Shown: piece by piece, positions 55,188 through 63,993 of the stretch
How the letters are laid out: each line of letters begins with the position of its first letter
How positions within the stretch are numbered: the first letter of the stretch is position 1
Source: Kaistella jeonii
GTDB taxonomy: Bacteria; Bacteroidota; Bacteroidia; Flavobacteriales; Weeksellaceae
NCBI RefSeq assembly: GCF_000812865.1
Contig: NZ_JSYL01000002.1
Location: forward strand, 682,001 to 746,000
Direction: 5' to 3'
DNA length: 64,000 nt
Notes under the pieces: generated by a model
The model's database searches: none
What the model was told of the DNA's origin: nothing
What the model saw: only the letters and a program-made list of their open reading frames with translations
Program-made: the position numbers and the translations under genes

Positions 55188-55215
55188 CAAATTTACTTAA
55201 AATAATAGTGTGCAA
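55188..55215 (-). promoter_or_regulatory. Candidate surE promoter
   Basis: On the minus strand TTG (55213-55215), a 17-base spacer and TAAATTTG (55188-55195), fitting the Bacteroidota consensus. The ATG follows 19 bases after the -7 element. Confidence 0.55.
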
Positions 55216-55302
55216 ATATAAATAAGGTATTAATTTTGATACTTTGTAAAATCCTGTAACAAATGGGGAAAATTCTTAACAAATTAGATATTAATTAATT
55301 AT

Positions 55303-57423
55303 ATGTTCAAAAACCTAAAACTCAATACATTATTGCTTTTCATACCACTCACAAGTTTGGTGTTCTGTTTTAATACTCCGAAAAATGATGATGAAAAAAT
55401 GTCGACAATAATGGTGAGTGTAAAAAATACACTCAGTTATTTACATTATTCTCCCAAAACCATAAATGATGCGTATTCGAAGGATGTTTACAAGCATTAT
55501 TTTGAAATGGTAGATTCTTCAAAAAGATATTTTCTGCAGTCTGATATGGATGAATTTGCAAAACATGAAACCAAACTCGATGACTATCTGAATCAGGGAG
55601 ATCTTACTTTCTATAAGCTGACGGTAGATCGTTTGTATCAAAGAGTTGATGAAATCGATAAGATCACTCAGGATATTTTGAGTAAACCTATCAATTTGAA
55701 TGAAGATGAAACTTTGATCTTAGAACCGAAGATTAAAAAGAATGCGAAAAATCAAGCTGAACTTTCTCAGGAATGGAAAAAATACATCAAGTATAATATT
55801 TTGCAGGAAATGGAATCTTTGACAGCAAAAGAAGAAATGCAGAAAGAGAAAAAAGATTCTGTACAAAAATTTAATTTAAAAGATACCATTAAACTTGAAA
55901 TTCTAACGCCGGAAGCGAAGAGAATTAAAGCAACTTCGGAGGTGAAAGATCTGGTTACCGATACATTCAGAAGATTTAAGAAAAGAAATAAAATGGACTG
56001 GTTTACAGTTTATATGAATGCTTACACCGAAGTTTTCGATCCGCACACGAATTATTATTCGCCGAAAAATAAGGAAGATTTCGATACTCAGTTCACTGGA
56101 AAGGTAATCGGAATTGGAGCCATTATTCAGGAAAAAAGAGGATATCTTTATTTAGGTGCACTCACGATCGGTGCTCCCGCCTGGAAATCTAAACAACTGT
56201 CGGAAGGTGATAAAATATTAAAAGTTAGATCAAAACCTGGTTTAGATGCTGTGAATGTGGTTGGAATGCTTTCTGATGAAGCAGTTCGATTGATCCGGGG
56301 CGAAAAGGGAACTAAAGTAACTTTGACCGTTGAGAAAAAAGACAAATCAATCAAGGAAGTTACCATGACTCGGGAGGAAGTTGCGATTGAAGATACTTTT
56401 GCAAGAAGTATTATCGTAAACGCTCCGGATGGTAAAAAATACGGACTGATCAATTTGCCAAGTTTTAATGCTGACTTTGCAGATGCTAAAGGAAGAAATG
56501 CTTCTGATGATATTAAAAATGAGATACTCAAGTTAAAACCTCAAAATGTAGACGGGATCATCCTTGATCTTCGAAATAACGGTGGTGGAAGTTTAACGGA
56601 AGTTGGCGATATTATGGGCTTATTTATAAACGCCGGTCCTTATGTTCAGGTGAAAGATGGCAACGGAAAAGTGCAGACTTTGAAAAATAAAACCAACGCA
56701 CCAATCTGGACTGGTCCTTTGTTGATCATGCAAAACGAACTTTCAGCATCGGCTTCAGAGATTTTAGCCGGAGCAATGCAGGATTATGGTAGAGCTGTAA
56801 TTCTTGGTTCGCCACAGTCTTTTGGGAAAGGAACGGTACAAACTTTTGTTGATTTGAATAGATTTTTGAACACAACCGATGACTTTGGTTCTTTGAAATT
56901 AACCATTCAGAAATTCTATAGAATTACAGGGGAATCGACACAAAGAAAAGGAATTGAATCCGACATTAAAATGAAAGATTTCTTCACTTACGCTGAAATT
57001 GGGGAACGGTATGATGATTACGCTTTAGCCTGGGATAAAATTCCGGCAGTGCCCTTTCAAGCACTAAATACATTCTCAGTTCAGGCTTTACAAAAAGGGA
57101 TTGAAGCGCGTCTTGCTAATAATAAAAACTACCAGTTGATTCAGGAATCTGCTCAATGGAAGGAAAAATTAGACAAAGAAGAAACCATTTCTTTAGAGCA
57201 AAGCAAATTTAATGAAGTGATGCAGGCAAGAAAAGCCCAGATCAAAAAATTTAAAGGTCTGGATAAATTTAACAATGGACTTAAATTTACGCTGAATCCT
57301 GATGAAGCGATTCGCGAAAAAACAGATGAACCTTTCACTAAGAAAACAGAAAACTGGACGAAAAATCTACAGCGCGATCTGTATCTTCAGGAAGCAGTAA
57401 CTGTTGTGGGTGAAATGAAATAG
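55303..57423 (+). CDS. Carboxy-terminal processing protease (Prc/Tsp-like, S41)
   Basis: 706 residues with an N-terminal signal or membrane anchor (LLLFIPLTSLVFCF). A helical N-terminal region (residues 30-230) precedes a PDZ domain (GAPAWKSKQLSEGDKILKVR) and the S41 protease with the catalytic serine in NELSASASEILAGAMQ and the lysine in QSFGKGTVQ; a C-terminal DUF3340-like segment follows. Tsp/Prc enzymes degrade or trim periplasmic proteins. Length and order match Prc rather than the shorter CtpA. Confidence 0.93.
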   Translation: MFKNLKLNTLLLFIPLTSLVFCFNTPKNDDEKMSTIMVSVKNTLSYLHYSPKTINDAYSKDVYKHYFEMVDSSKRYFLQSDMDEFAKHETKLDDYLNQGDLTFYKLTVDRLYQRVDEIDKITQDILSKPINLNEDETLILEPKIKKNAKNQAELSQEWKKYIKYNILQEMESLTAKEEMQKEKKDSVQKFNLKDTIKLEILTPEAKRIKATSEVKDLVTDTFRRFKKRNKMDWFTVYMNAYTEVFDPHTNYYSPKNKEDFDTQFTGKVIGIGAIIQEKRGYLYLGALTIGAPAWKSKQLSEGDKILKVRSKPGLDAVNVVGMLSDEAVRLIRGEKGTKVTLTVEKKDKSIKEVTMTREEVAIEDTFARSIIVNAPDGKKYGLINLPSFNADFADAKGRNASDDIKNEILKLKPQNVDGIILDLRNNGGGSLTEVGDIMGLFINAGPYVQVKDGNGKVQTLKNKTNAPIWTGPLLIMQNELSASASEILAGAMQDYGRAVILGSPQSFGKGTVQTFVDLNRFLNTTDDFGSLKLTIQKFYRITGESTQRKGIESDIKMKDFFTYAEIGERYDDYALAWDKIPAVPFQALNTFSVQALQKGIEARLANNKNYQLIQESAQWKEKLDKEETISLEQSKFNEVMQARKAQIKKFKGLDKFNNGLKFTLNPDEAIREKTDEPFTKKTENWTKNLQRDLYLQEAVTVVGEMK

Positions 57424-57443
57424 CCTCCAAAAATAGACCTACT

Positions 57444-57476
57444 AAAACCATCGGAATTCCGGTGGTTTTTTGTTTT
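57444..57476 (+). terminator. Intrinsic terminator after the Prc gene
   Basis: An 11-bp stem (57444-57454 with 57459-57469, one wobble), AATT loop, followed by TTTTTGTTTTTT-type tail. It starts 21 bases after the stop. Confidence 0.9.
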
Positions 57477-57518
57477 TTACAACTCGGTGTATAAAATTGA
57501 CCCTTCGGTTATAATTAG

Positions 57519-57549
57519 TTGAAAAGTGATGTTGGAGCAAATACCTTTA
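57519..57549 (+). promoter_or_regulatory. Candidate promoter of the 2TM-LytS-LytTR cassette
   Basis: TTG at 57519-57521, a 20-base spacer and TACCTTTA at 57542-57549, one mismatch from TAnnTTTG. The first ATG of the cassette follows at 57587. Confidence 0.45.
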
Positions 57550-57586
57550 CACCATCAAATAACAACAACTACAAAAATTTTATAAA

Positions 57587-57877
57587 ATGGAAACTTACAA
57601 TTTTAATCAGGAAGCAAAATTTTCACAAGCTCAAAGAAGAGTGAAATGCATCAAAGGATTTTATGTTCACGCCACGATTTATCTCGCCGTAAACGTAATT
57701 ATCATTGCAGGATGTGCGGTTGATAACGTAAGCAGTTTATTAACTTCTGATCCGTACATGACCGCATTATTCTGGGGAATCGGTTTGGCTGCACACGGAA
57801 TGTCAGTTTTTGGACAGGACTTTATTCTGGGAAAAAACTGGGAGGAAAAAGAAATTCAGAAAATATTAAATAAATAA
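57587..57877 (+). CDS. 2TM domain protein (first in cassette)
   Basis: 96 residues forming one 2TM domain: a charged helix AQRRVKCIKGFYVHATIY leading into the first membrane segment (LAVNVIIIAGCAV), a short loop, a second segment (MTALFWGIGLAAHGMSVFG), and the signature GKNWEEKEIQKIL. The same pattern recurs three more times within the next 2 kb. Inner-membrane protein, function unknown. It is 33 bases before the LytS-type kinase. Confidence 0.85.
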   Translation: METYNFNQEAKFSQAQRRVKCIKGFYVHATIYLAVNVIIIAGCAVDNVSSLLTSDPYMTALFWGIGLAAHGMSVFGQDFILGKNWEEKEIQKILNK

Positions 57878-57910
57878 TTTAGAATTTTCTTTTATTATTA
57901 AATTTACAGA

Positions 57911-59239
57911 ATGGATTTTAAAGACGTTAGAAAGCAGGCAACAATTTCTCTCTGGATCTCTTTCGGAACAGGCCTTTTCTTTTTTACTTTTTTTACAGAT
58001 GAAAAAAGTGTTAATAATTTGTTGATCAGCTTTTTAGTTTCTTCTATTTATTCCTTCGTTTTTGTTTTCGGGAATTTTTATACCAACTGCTATCTCAATT
58101 CAAAATATTCCTGGATCGATGATACCAGAACGCGAATCATCCTCGGAATTGTGGCAACCATTTTTGTTAATATCATTTTAGTCCTATTTTGCAACTACTT
58201 GAATTTCATTGTTCTTCAGAAAAACAGTCCAGATCATTTTTTCACCGGTCAAATGGGATTTGTCAATTGGGTCATCATTAATATTGCACTTTTGGTTTCT
58301 GCGATCATACATGCGAAAGGCTTTATGGAAGAATGGAAAAAATCCTCCAGAAAAGAAGTTGTAGAACAGAAATTAATCGCGAAATCGGCCAACGCACAAT
58401 TTGAAAGTTTAAAGAACCAACTCGATCCACATTTTCTTTTTAATTCTTTGAATGTTTTAAGTGCTTTAATTGATGAAAACCCGAATCAGGCGCAAAGGTT
58501 TACGGCTTCGATGTCTAAAATTTACCGCTATGTTTTGGAGCAGAAAGACAAAGAACTCGTTACCGTGGAAGAGGAAATTGAATTTGCTAAAACCTATTGC
58601 AATCTTTTGAAAACGCGTTTTGAAGATAGTGTGAGCTTTGATTTTAATGTTAACGAAACGGCTTTGAAATCTTACGTAGTTCCACTTTCTTTACAACTGC
58701 TTTTAGAGAACTGTATCAAACATAATTTTGCAACTTCAAGCAAACCTTTACACATTAAAATATACTCAGAAAACGGATTTCTTTTTATAGAAAATAATTT
58801 ACAGCAAAGAGAACAGGTCAAAGAAAGCGCAGGAATTGGCCTTTCAAATATCGTTCAACGTTATTCATTACTGACGAAACAAAATGTTTTCATCGAAAAA
58901 TCAGATGATTTTTTCAAAGTGAAAATACCAATGTTAACCAAAAAAATTACCGCCATGACCACACAACCTACTAAAGAATCAATATCCTACCAAAGAGCAG
59001 CCAAAAGAGTTGATGAACTGAAAGGATTCTACAGCAATTTGATTTCTTACTGTCTCGTCATTCCATTTTTACTGTTTATTAATCTATACACATCGCCAAA
59101 ACACTTATGGTTTTACTGGCCGATGTTAGGATGGGGTTTTGGATTATCGATACACGCCTTGAAAACATTTGGCATCGGTAAAAACTGGGAAGAAAAACAA
59201 ATTCAGAAAATTTTAGATAGAGAAAATTCAAAAAAATAA
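57911..59239 (+). CDS. LytS-type sensor histidine kinase with C-terminal 2TM domain
   Basis: 442 residues. Four transmembrane helices (about 11-30, 37-57, 75-98, 115-135) are followed by a His_kinase domain with the phosphoacceptor H174 in LDPHFLFNSLNVLSALI, and an ATPase domain with N-box LLENCIKHNF and G-box GIGLSNIVQRY. From about residue 357 a complete 2TM domain is fused (YQRAAKRVDELKGFYSN, GKNWEEKQIQKIL). The kinase should phosphorylate the LytTR regulator at 60378. The C-terminal 2TM may pair with the separate 2TM proteins of the same operon; this is inference. Confidence 0.92.
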   Translation: MDFKDVRKQATISLWISFGTGLFFFTFFTDEKSVNNLLISFLVSSIYSFVFVFGNFYTNCYLNSKYSWIDDTRTRIILGIVATIFVNIILVLFCNYLNFIVLQKNSPDHFFTGQMGFVNWVIINIALLVSAIIHAKGFMEEWKKSSRKEVVEQKLIAKSANAQFESLKNQLDPHFLFNSLNVLSALIDENPNQAQRFTASMSKIYRYVLEQKDKELVTVEEEIEFAKTYCNLLKTRFEDSVSFDFNVNETALKSYVVPLSLQLLLENCIKHNFATSSKPLHIKIYSENGFLFIENNLQQREQVKESAGIGLSNIVQRYSLLTKQNVFIEKSDDFFKVKIPMLTKKITAMTTQPTKESISYQRAAKRVDELKGFYSNLISYCLVIPFLLFINLYTSPKHLWFYWPMLGWGFGLSIHALKTFGIGKNWEEKQIQKILDRENSKK

Positions 59240-59244
59240 ATAAT

Positions 59245-59544
59245 ATGGAAAATTTAACCGACAATGAAACTGATTATTCTATCGCAAAGGAAAGAGTAAA
59301 TCAAATGAAAAAGTTTTACGCAAGCGTATTCATTTATATTCTGCTATTTGCAATCTATAGTTTTCACAGATATTATAAAACGGGTGAAATTACATTTTTA
59401 GACTACAATGGTTTCTCCGTTATTTTCTGGATTTGGGGAATTGTTTTAGCGACAAAAGCTTTCAAAATATTCTTTTTTAACCACAGTTGGGAAAGAAAAA
59501 TGATCGACAGAGAACTTAATAAAGAACATGATGGAAAATTTTAA
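59245..59544 (+). CDS. 2TM domain protein (second separate copy)
   Basis: 99 residues, one 2TM domain: IAKERVNQMKKFYASVFIYI, second segment GFSVIFWIWGIVLATKAFK, and a variant signature HSWERKMIDRELNK in place of GKNWEEK. It is the most diverged of the four 2TM units. It begins 5 bases after the kinase stop, and its last codons overlap the start of the next gene by 17 bases, so the genes are translationally coupled. Confidence 0.85.
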   Translation: MENLTDNETDYSIAKERVNQMKKFYASVFIYILLFAIYSFHRYYKTGEITFLDYNGFSVIFWIWGIVLATKAFKIFFFNHSWERKMIDRELNKEHDGKF

Positions 59545-59821
59545 CGGAAACAATATCAAGTATTTAGAAGCACAAAAAAGAGTAAAAAGGTTGAAAGGAT
59601 TTTACATTCATGCCGTAGTTTATGTTCTGGTAAATCTTTTTATCATTGCACAAAATGTAGAATCCGGTGCCTCCCTTTCCAATATGGAAAATTACTGGAC
59701 TGCCATTTTCTGGGGAGTTGGTTTACTCGGTCATGCAACCAGCGTTTTCCTGCCGAATATGTTGATGGGAAAAGACTGGGAAGAGAGAAAAATTCGGGAG
59801 TTAATGGATAAAAATAAATAA
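59528..59821 (+). CDS. 2TM domain protein (third separate copy)
   Basis: 97 residues with AQKRVKRLKGFYIHAVVYVL, the second segment AIFWGVGLLGHATSVF and GKDWEERKIRELMDK. It is closest to the first copy (57587) by eye. Either ATG at 59528 or 59531 could be used. It overlaps the previous gene and is one base from the methyltransferase-like gene. Confidence 0.85.
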   Translation: MMENFNGNNIKYLEAQKRVKRLKGFYIHAVVYVLVNLFIIAQNVESGASLSNMENYWTAIFWGVGLLGHATSVFLPNMLMGKDWEERKIRELMDKNK

Positions 59822-59822
59822 G

Positions 59823-60368
59823 ATGAATGCTGCAACCAATATCATTATGATCTTGTGGGGATTTTCAGAAATTTTTCTCCTCTTAAAAATGCGCTCTGGA
59901 AATGCAGATGCGAAAGGAAAAGATAAAAAATCGCTTTCGTATTTGTGGATGGTGATTGGCTTCAGTATTCTCTTCGGAATTTTTATTTCCAAAGCGACTC
60001 AGTTTCCTTTTTACGCCAGCAGTAAAATACAGATCTTAGGATTAGCTATTCTTTTTTTAAGTGTCGTTTTGCGAATGATCGTCGTTTATAATTTAGGGAA
60101 ATACTTCACCGTTGATGTGACTTTTAAAAAAGACCATCAATTAAAAACCGATGGGTTTTACAAATATGTAAGACATCCTTCTTACCTTTTTTCTTTGCTC
60201 ACTTTCGTTTTAAACAATTACATTTCTGCAGTTTTACTATTTATTCCAGTATTTCTAATGTTTTTTTACCGCATCAACATTGAAGAAAAAGTATTGACAG
60301 AGCAGTTTGGAAAAGATTATACCGATTATATGAAAAAAACCAAAAGACTTATCCCTTTTATTTATTAA
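59823..60368 (+). CDS. Isoprenylcysteine carboxyl methyltransferase (ICMT/PEMT) family protein
   Basis: 181 residues with about five hydrophobic helices. The C-terminal catalytic-type core reads KKDHQLKTDGFYKYVRHPSY, ending with EKVLTEQFGKDYTDYMKKTK; the RHPSY and glutamate segments are the ICMT/PEMT signature for binding SAM and a membrane substrate. Bacterial members modify lipids, quinones or unknown small molecules; protein prenylation is not expected here. Its place inside a two-component operon is notable. Substrate unknown. Confidence 0.85.
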   Translation: MNAATNIIMILWGFSEIFLLLKMRSGNADAKGKDKKSLSYLWMVIGFSILFGIFISKATQFPFYASSKIQILGLAILFLSVVLRMIVVYNLGKYFTVDVTFKKDHQLKTDGFYKYVRHPSYLFSLLTFVLNNYISAVLLFIPVFLMFFYRINIEEKVLTEQFGKDYTDYMKKTKRLIPFIY

Positions 60369-60377
60369 TTTTAGAAC

Positions 60378-61121
60378 ATGATAAAAACCGTCATCATCGA
60401 AGATGAAAAACCTGCTGCACGAAAACTTGAAAGATTAATTGGTTTGTTTCCTGATTTAGAATTAGTTGCAACCCTAAATTCTGTAGAAGATGGTTTAGAG
60501 TGGTTTCAGAATAATTCACATCCAGATTTGATATTTTCAGATATTGTTTTAGGCGATGGATTGTCTTTTGATATTTTCGAAAAGGTTCCTACGAAGAGTT
60601 TTATGATCTATACAACGGCGTTCGATCAATATACTTTAAAAGCATTTAAACTAAATTCTATCGACTATCTTTTGAAGCCAATAATGGAAGAAGATCTGGA
60701 GAAAGCAATCAATAAGTTCAAGAGTTTCTTACCTTCAGAATCGTCTAATAATTCATTGGAAATCAAATCTTTAATTAAAGAAGAGAAACAAAAATTATCC
60801 CGAATTTTAGTGAAGATCGGCTACAATTTAAAGATTGTGCAGACCAATGAGGTTTCATGTTTTTACAGTGAAAATAAGATCGTTTATCTTCAAACCAAAG
60901 AAAGAAATTACCCGACCGATTTTACTTTAGATGAACTTCAGGAAGTTCTCGACGAGAAGAAATTCTTCCGCGTGAACCGACAGTTTATGATCAATTCTAA
61001 CTTCATTAAAAATATTCATACTTCGCCTTATTATAAAGTAGAAATGGAATTTCAGCCAGAAGAAGAAATTACGGTAAGTCGTGATCGTGTTAAGGATTTT
61101 AAAGATTGGTTGAGTAATTAA
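60378..61121 (+). CDS. LytTR family response regulator
   Basis: 247 residues. The receiver domain has acidic EDEKPAARKLERL and the phosphoacceptor D55 in LIFSDIVLGDG; KP is present in YLLKPIMEEDLE. The C-terminal LytTR DNA-binding domain (about 135-247) includes FFRVNRQFMINSNFIKNI. It is the natural partner of the LytS-type kinase at 57911. LytTR regulators bind short direct repeats; none was recognised upstream of the operon. Confidence 0.94.
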   Translation: MIKTVIIEDEKPAARKLERLIGLFPDLELVATLNSVEDGLEWFQNNSHPDLIFSDIVLGDGLSFDIFEKVPTKSFMIYTTAFDQYTLKAFKLNSIDYLLKPIMEEDLEKAINKFKSFLPSESSNNSLEIKSLIKEEKQKLSRILVKIGYNLKIVQTNEVSCFYSENKIVYLQTKERNYPTDFTLDELQEVLDEKKFFRVNRQFMINSNFIKNIHTSPYYKVEMEFQPEEEITVSRDRVKDFKDWLSN

Positions 61122-61295
61122 AAAAAATCAGGTACGAATTGCATTTTAATTTTTTAAATTGATAACTACTTTTCAAACAAATCATCTTTCAATTTTTAAA
61201 AATAATCGCAGAATTAATATTGAAATCGAATCCTGACTTTACCGCCAGAAAAATGTTCAGTTTATTGAGAAGATGATAACGTTGATTTGGCGTGT

Positions 61296-61326
61296 GCTTT
61301 AAGTTTCTTACACTTAAAGCTTTTTT
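61296..61326 (+). terminator. Intrinsic terminator after the LytTR operon
   Basis: A 9-bp stem (61296-61304 with 61312-61320), 7-base loop, followed by TTTTTT. It lies about 170 bases after the stop, leaving a longer-than-usual 3' region. Confidence 0.75.
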
Positions 61327-61404
61327 GAGTTCAAGTCAATAACTCCGACTTTCATCATTCAACAAAAATGAGTACTTTTAATTCAACCTTTAAAATTCTA
61401 TTTG

Positions 61405-62709
61405 ATGCAAAAATATTTTACCGCTTTCGTTCTCACTTTATGTTCCCTTCTTTTTCAGGTGCACGCTCAGAAAGATTCTACCGTTTACCTGGAAAAAATA
61501 CCACACGCGAGCGAAATGCCGCCTCCGCCGCCAGATTCAAGGCATAGTTCTGTTCGGAGAGAAGGTAAAAGATCGTGCGAAGAAAATTATGCGGAAGTTT
61601 GGGATCTTTATCAAAGTGAGGATTACAAAAAATCTTTGACTTTAATTGATAAAGTTTTAAAATCCTGTGATCAGCAAAGTGCTTATTACGAGATGAAAGC
61701 CTACATTCTTATCAAACTGGACCGTAAAAAAGAAATCATCGAAACGACCACAAAAGGTCTTGCGATTTCTCCTCAAAATGCTTCTTTATATGAGATGCGG
61801 GGAAATACGTATTATTTCGATTTCCAGCCGGAAAAAGCGCTTTCCGATTTTCGTGAAATGTTTAAATATGATAAGAAAAACGGACGCTACTACAATAATT
61901 ATCTGAAGCTCCTCAATGAGATGCGAAAAGACACCGAGATGATTTCCGTTTTCTCCGCTTTTTTAAAGGAAGATACAAAGGCAAACGATTTTAAGGAAAA
62001 GGAAATAATTCCGGAGATTTATTTTTATAGTTCTTTGGCTTATCAGCGTCAAAAAAACACGAAAAAAGCCGTTGAATTATTGGATCAAGCTTTAAAATTA
62101 AGCCCGGATGCAGAACCTTATTTGAATAACCGTGCGCTGTTTCTGCAAGAATTGGGGCAGTCTGAAAAAGCGCTTGCCGATATGAACAGATCGATTGAAC
62201 TGAATCCCAAGGTCGCCCAAAGTTATATTCACCGCGCCAATCTTTATCAGGAGAAAAAGGAATTCGAGAACTCAAGAAAGGATTATTTAAAAGCTTTGGC
62301 ATTAGGAAGTGGTGACAATGGTATTTATGCAGATCTGGCAAATGTTTATCTCCAGTTGAATGATTATACTAAAGCGAGACAAAATTTTGAAATTTTCCTC
62401 ACTAAGAATAAAGAAAGTCCTTCCGCGTACAGCAATTATGCTTATGCGCTGTTTGACATGAAAGATTATAAAAAATCTCTGGAGAATTTTGAAAAAGCCT
62501 ATGCTCTGGAAAATAACGAAATAGATACTTTGGTTGGAATGGCCGTTTTATACAAACTGAACGGAAATGAGAAGAGATCTGAAGAAATGAAAAAAGAAAT
62601 TGCAGCGAAAACAGAATACAAAGCTGAGAAAAAACTGCTGAAAACATTAGAAAATTCTCACTATTTCTACACGGATAAATTTAAGAAAGAGTGGGAAAAT
62701 TTATTTTAA
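61405..62709 (+). CDS. Secreted tetratricopeptide repeat protein
   Basis: 434 residues from the ATG at 61405 (an adjacent TTG at 61402 is not needed). Signal peptide MQKYFTAFVLTLCSLLFQVHAQ, a short proline-rich segment (MPPPPPDS), then about nine TPR-like repeats (KKAVELLDQALKLSPDAEPY, EKALADMNRSIELNPKVAQS). It is probably periplasmic or outer-membrane associated and mediates protein contacts. No specific function can be given. Confidence 0.85.
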   Translation: MQKYFTAFVLTLCSLLFQVHAQKDSTVYLEKIPHASEMPPPPPDSRHSSVRREGKRSCEENYAEVWDLYQSEDYKKSLTLIDKVLKSCDQQSAYYEMKAYILIKLDRKKEIIETTTKGLAISPQNASLYEMRGNTYYFDFQPEKALSDFREMFKYDKKNGRYYNNYLKLLNEMRKDTEMISVFSAFLKEDTKANDFKEKEIIPEIYFYSSLAYQRQKNTKKAVELLDQALKLSPDAEPYLNNRALFLQELGQSEKALADMNRSIELNPKVAQSYIHRANLYQEKKEFENSRKDYLKALALGSGDNGIYADLANVYLQLNDYTKARQNFEIFLTKNKESPSAYSNYAYALFDMKDYKKSLENFEKAYALENNEIDTLVGMAVLYKLNGNEKRSEEMKKEIAAKTEYKAEKKLLKTLENSHYFYTDKFKKEWENLF

Positions 62710-62756
62710 AAACGAGATAATAAATGAGGCTGTTTTTTAGCCAGTCTCTTTGTTTT

Positions 62757-63448
62757 TTATGAAACTAATTCGGCCTGCCAATACTCAAAAGTCTTTTTCT
62801 CACCAGTATCTAAAGTAAAATCAAATGAGGTTTTAAGGGTTTCAGGAATTGAAAACGCAACTTCTTTATTAAACAAACCTCCGGCATAGGATAAAGTATG
62901 ATACTCACCGTTTTCTCCGCATAAATCAATTCCCTTAGGAAATAACTTGATCACATTAGCATCTAAATCTTTTCCGATATAGGTTTCATCTAATAAATCA
63001 GCTTGAGTAACAATGATTTTTGACTTGATTCCTGAACTTAAAAAATCGTCGATAACTTCCTGAGATGTTTTTTCCCAAAGTGGTTCTACAACTTCAATTC
63101 CCACCGGATTCAATTTGCTTTCCCGATACGCTTTTACGTCGGATAAAAAGATATCGCCAAAAATGAAATGCTTTACCCCTTGTTCTTTAAAATGCTGAAC
63201 AGCTTCAGACATTTTCTCCTCGTAATTTTTTAATGCGGTAGATGATCCGACCTTGTAAAGAGGAATACCAATGCTTTCCGCCTGTCTTTCTAAAATCGCC
63301 AAAGGAACAGCATGCATGGAAGATTTTGACTTTCTTCATTCATCGTGGTCAATAATGCAATGACTTCAAATTCTTTTTCTTCCAAAACTTTCTGAAGTGC
63401 TAAAGCAGAATCTTTTCCGCCACTCCAGTTGAATACTGCTTTTTTCAT
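62757..63448 (-). pseudogene. Dph6-like ATP pyrophosphatase (diphthine-ammonia ligase family), frameshifted near 63345
   Basis: From ATG 63448 the frame encodes MKKAVFNWSGGKDSALAL, the PP-loop SGGKDS motif, to TTMNEE, and then runs out of frame to a stop at 63290. A second frame continues with SMHAVPLAILERQAESIGIP, FIFGDIFLSD and GENGEYHTL, as expected for the MJ0570/DUF71 family, to 62757. One missing A in a run (GAAGAAAG where GAAGAAAAG would fit) restores the frame. The intact protein would be about 230 residues. Bacterial members are of unknown function, since diphthamide is absent. Either decay or a sequencing indel. Confidence 0.85.
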
Positions 63449-63496
63449 TGAATTTTCTATATCTCGAGTATATGATTGCACGATGGCTGATATTGA

Positions 63497-63751
63497 TTAA
63501 TTGCGACCGAGATCCCTTTCCTTTAATTCTTTTTCAAGGGCTTTTTTATAAGACCATTTTTTAGCAAACATTGGGATGAAAAACAAGGGAAACGCGGTAA
63601 GAATTCCGAAGCCATTTTCCACCGTGCTGTATATGGCAACTCCAATCATTACGCCCACCAATACGGCATTGATGATGTTGGTGGATTTGATCTTTTGTAA
63701 TTCGATCAACAATTCTTTGGCGGTCATTTCGGCGGGTTCTTTTTGTTTCAT
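63497..63751 (-). CDS. Small membrane protein of unknown function
   Basis: 84 residues. The N-terminal helix MTAKELLIELQKIKSTNIIN is followed by two hydrophobic segments (AVLVGVMIGVAIYSTV and ILTAFPLFFIPMFA) and a lysine-rich tail. The family is not known to me, but the layout is common among flavobacterial small inner-membrane proteins. It is 48 bases upstream of the Dph6-like gene. Confidence 0.68.
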   Translation of the reverse strand: MKQKEPAEMTAKELLIELQKIKSTNIINAVLVGVMIGVAIYSTVENGFGILTAFPLFFIPMFAKKWSYKKALEKELKERDLGRN

Positions 63752-63819
63752 TTTGATAGGTTAATTTTCATTTCTGCCGAACGCGTGAGTTGGTCACTTA
63801 TATTTTTATTGATGACTTT

Positions 63820-63993
63820 TTAATTAATTGGAAAGCAGGTCGCGAATTTTTGTTCCAATTCAGCAATTTTCTCTTTGTTGCTGCTTGAACGGACGAGAAC
63901 GCGAACTTCAACATCTTTTTTCAGTAATTCCTTGATGATTCTGCCACCACGATTTCCGGTTTCGCTGGCGATGATTATTGTTTTGTTGGGCAT
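63820..63993 (-). pseudogene. Truncated NmrA/SDR-like N-terminal fragment
   Basis: A frame of 57 residues from ATG 63993 begins MPNKTIIIASETGNRGGRII and continues KELLKKDVEVRVLVRSSSNK, the Rossmann start of NmrA-like NAD(P)-binding proteins (family pattern GATGNLGGRI), and stops after KFATCFPIN. Normal members have about 280-300 residues; nothing resembling the remainder is present downstream in any frame. It is probably a gene remnant. The expected G-A-T-G loop reads SETGNRGG, a further sign of decay. Confidence 0.6.
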
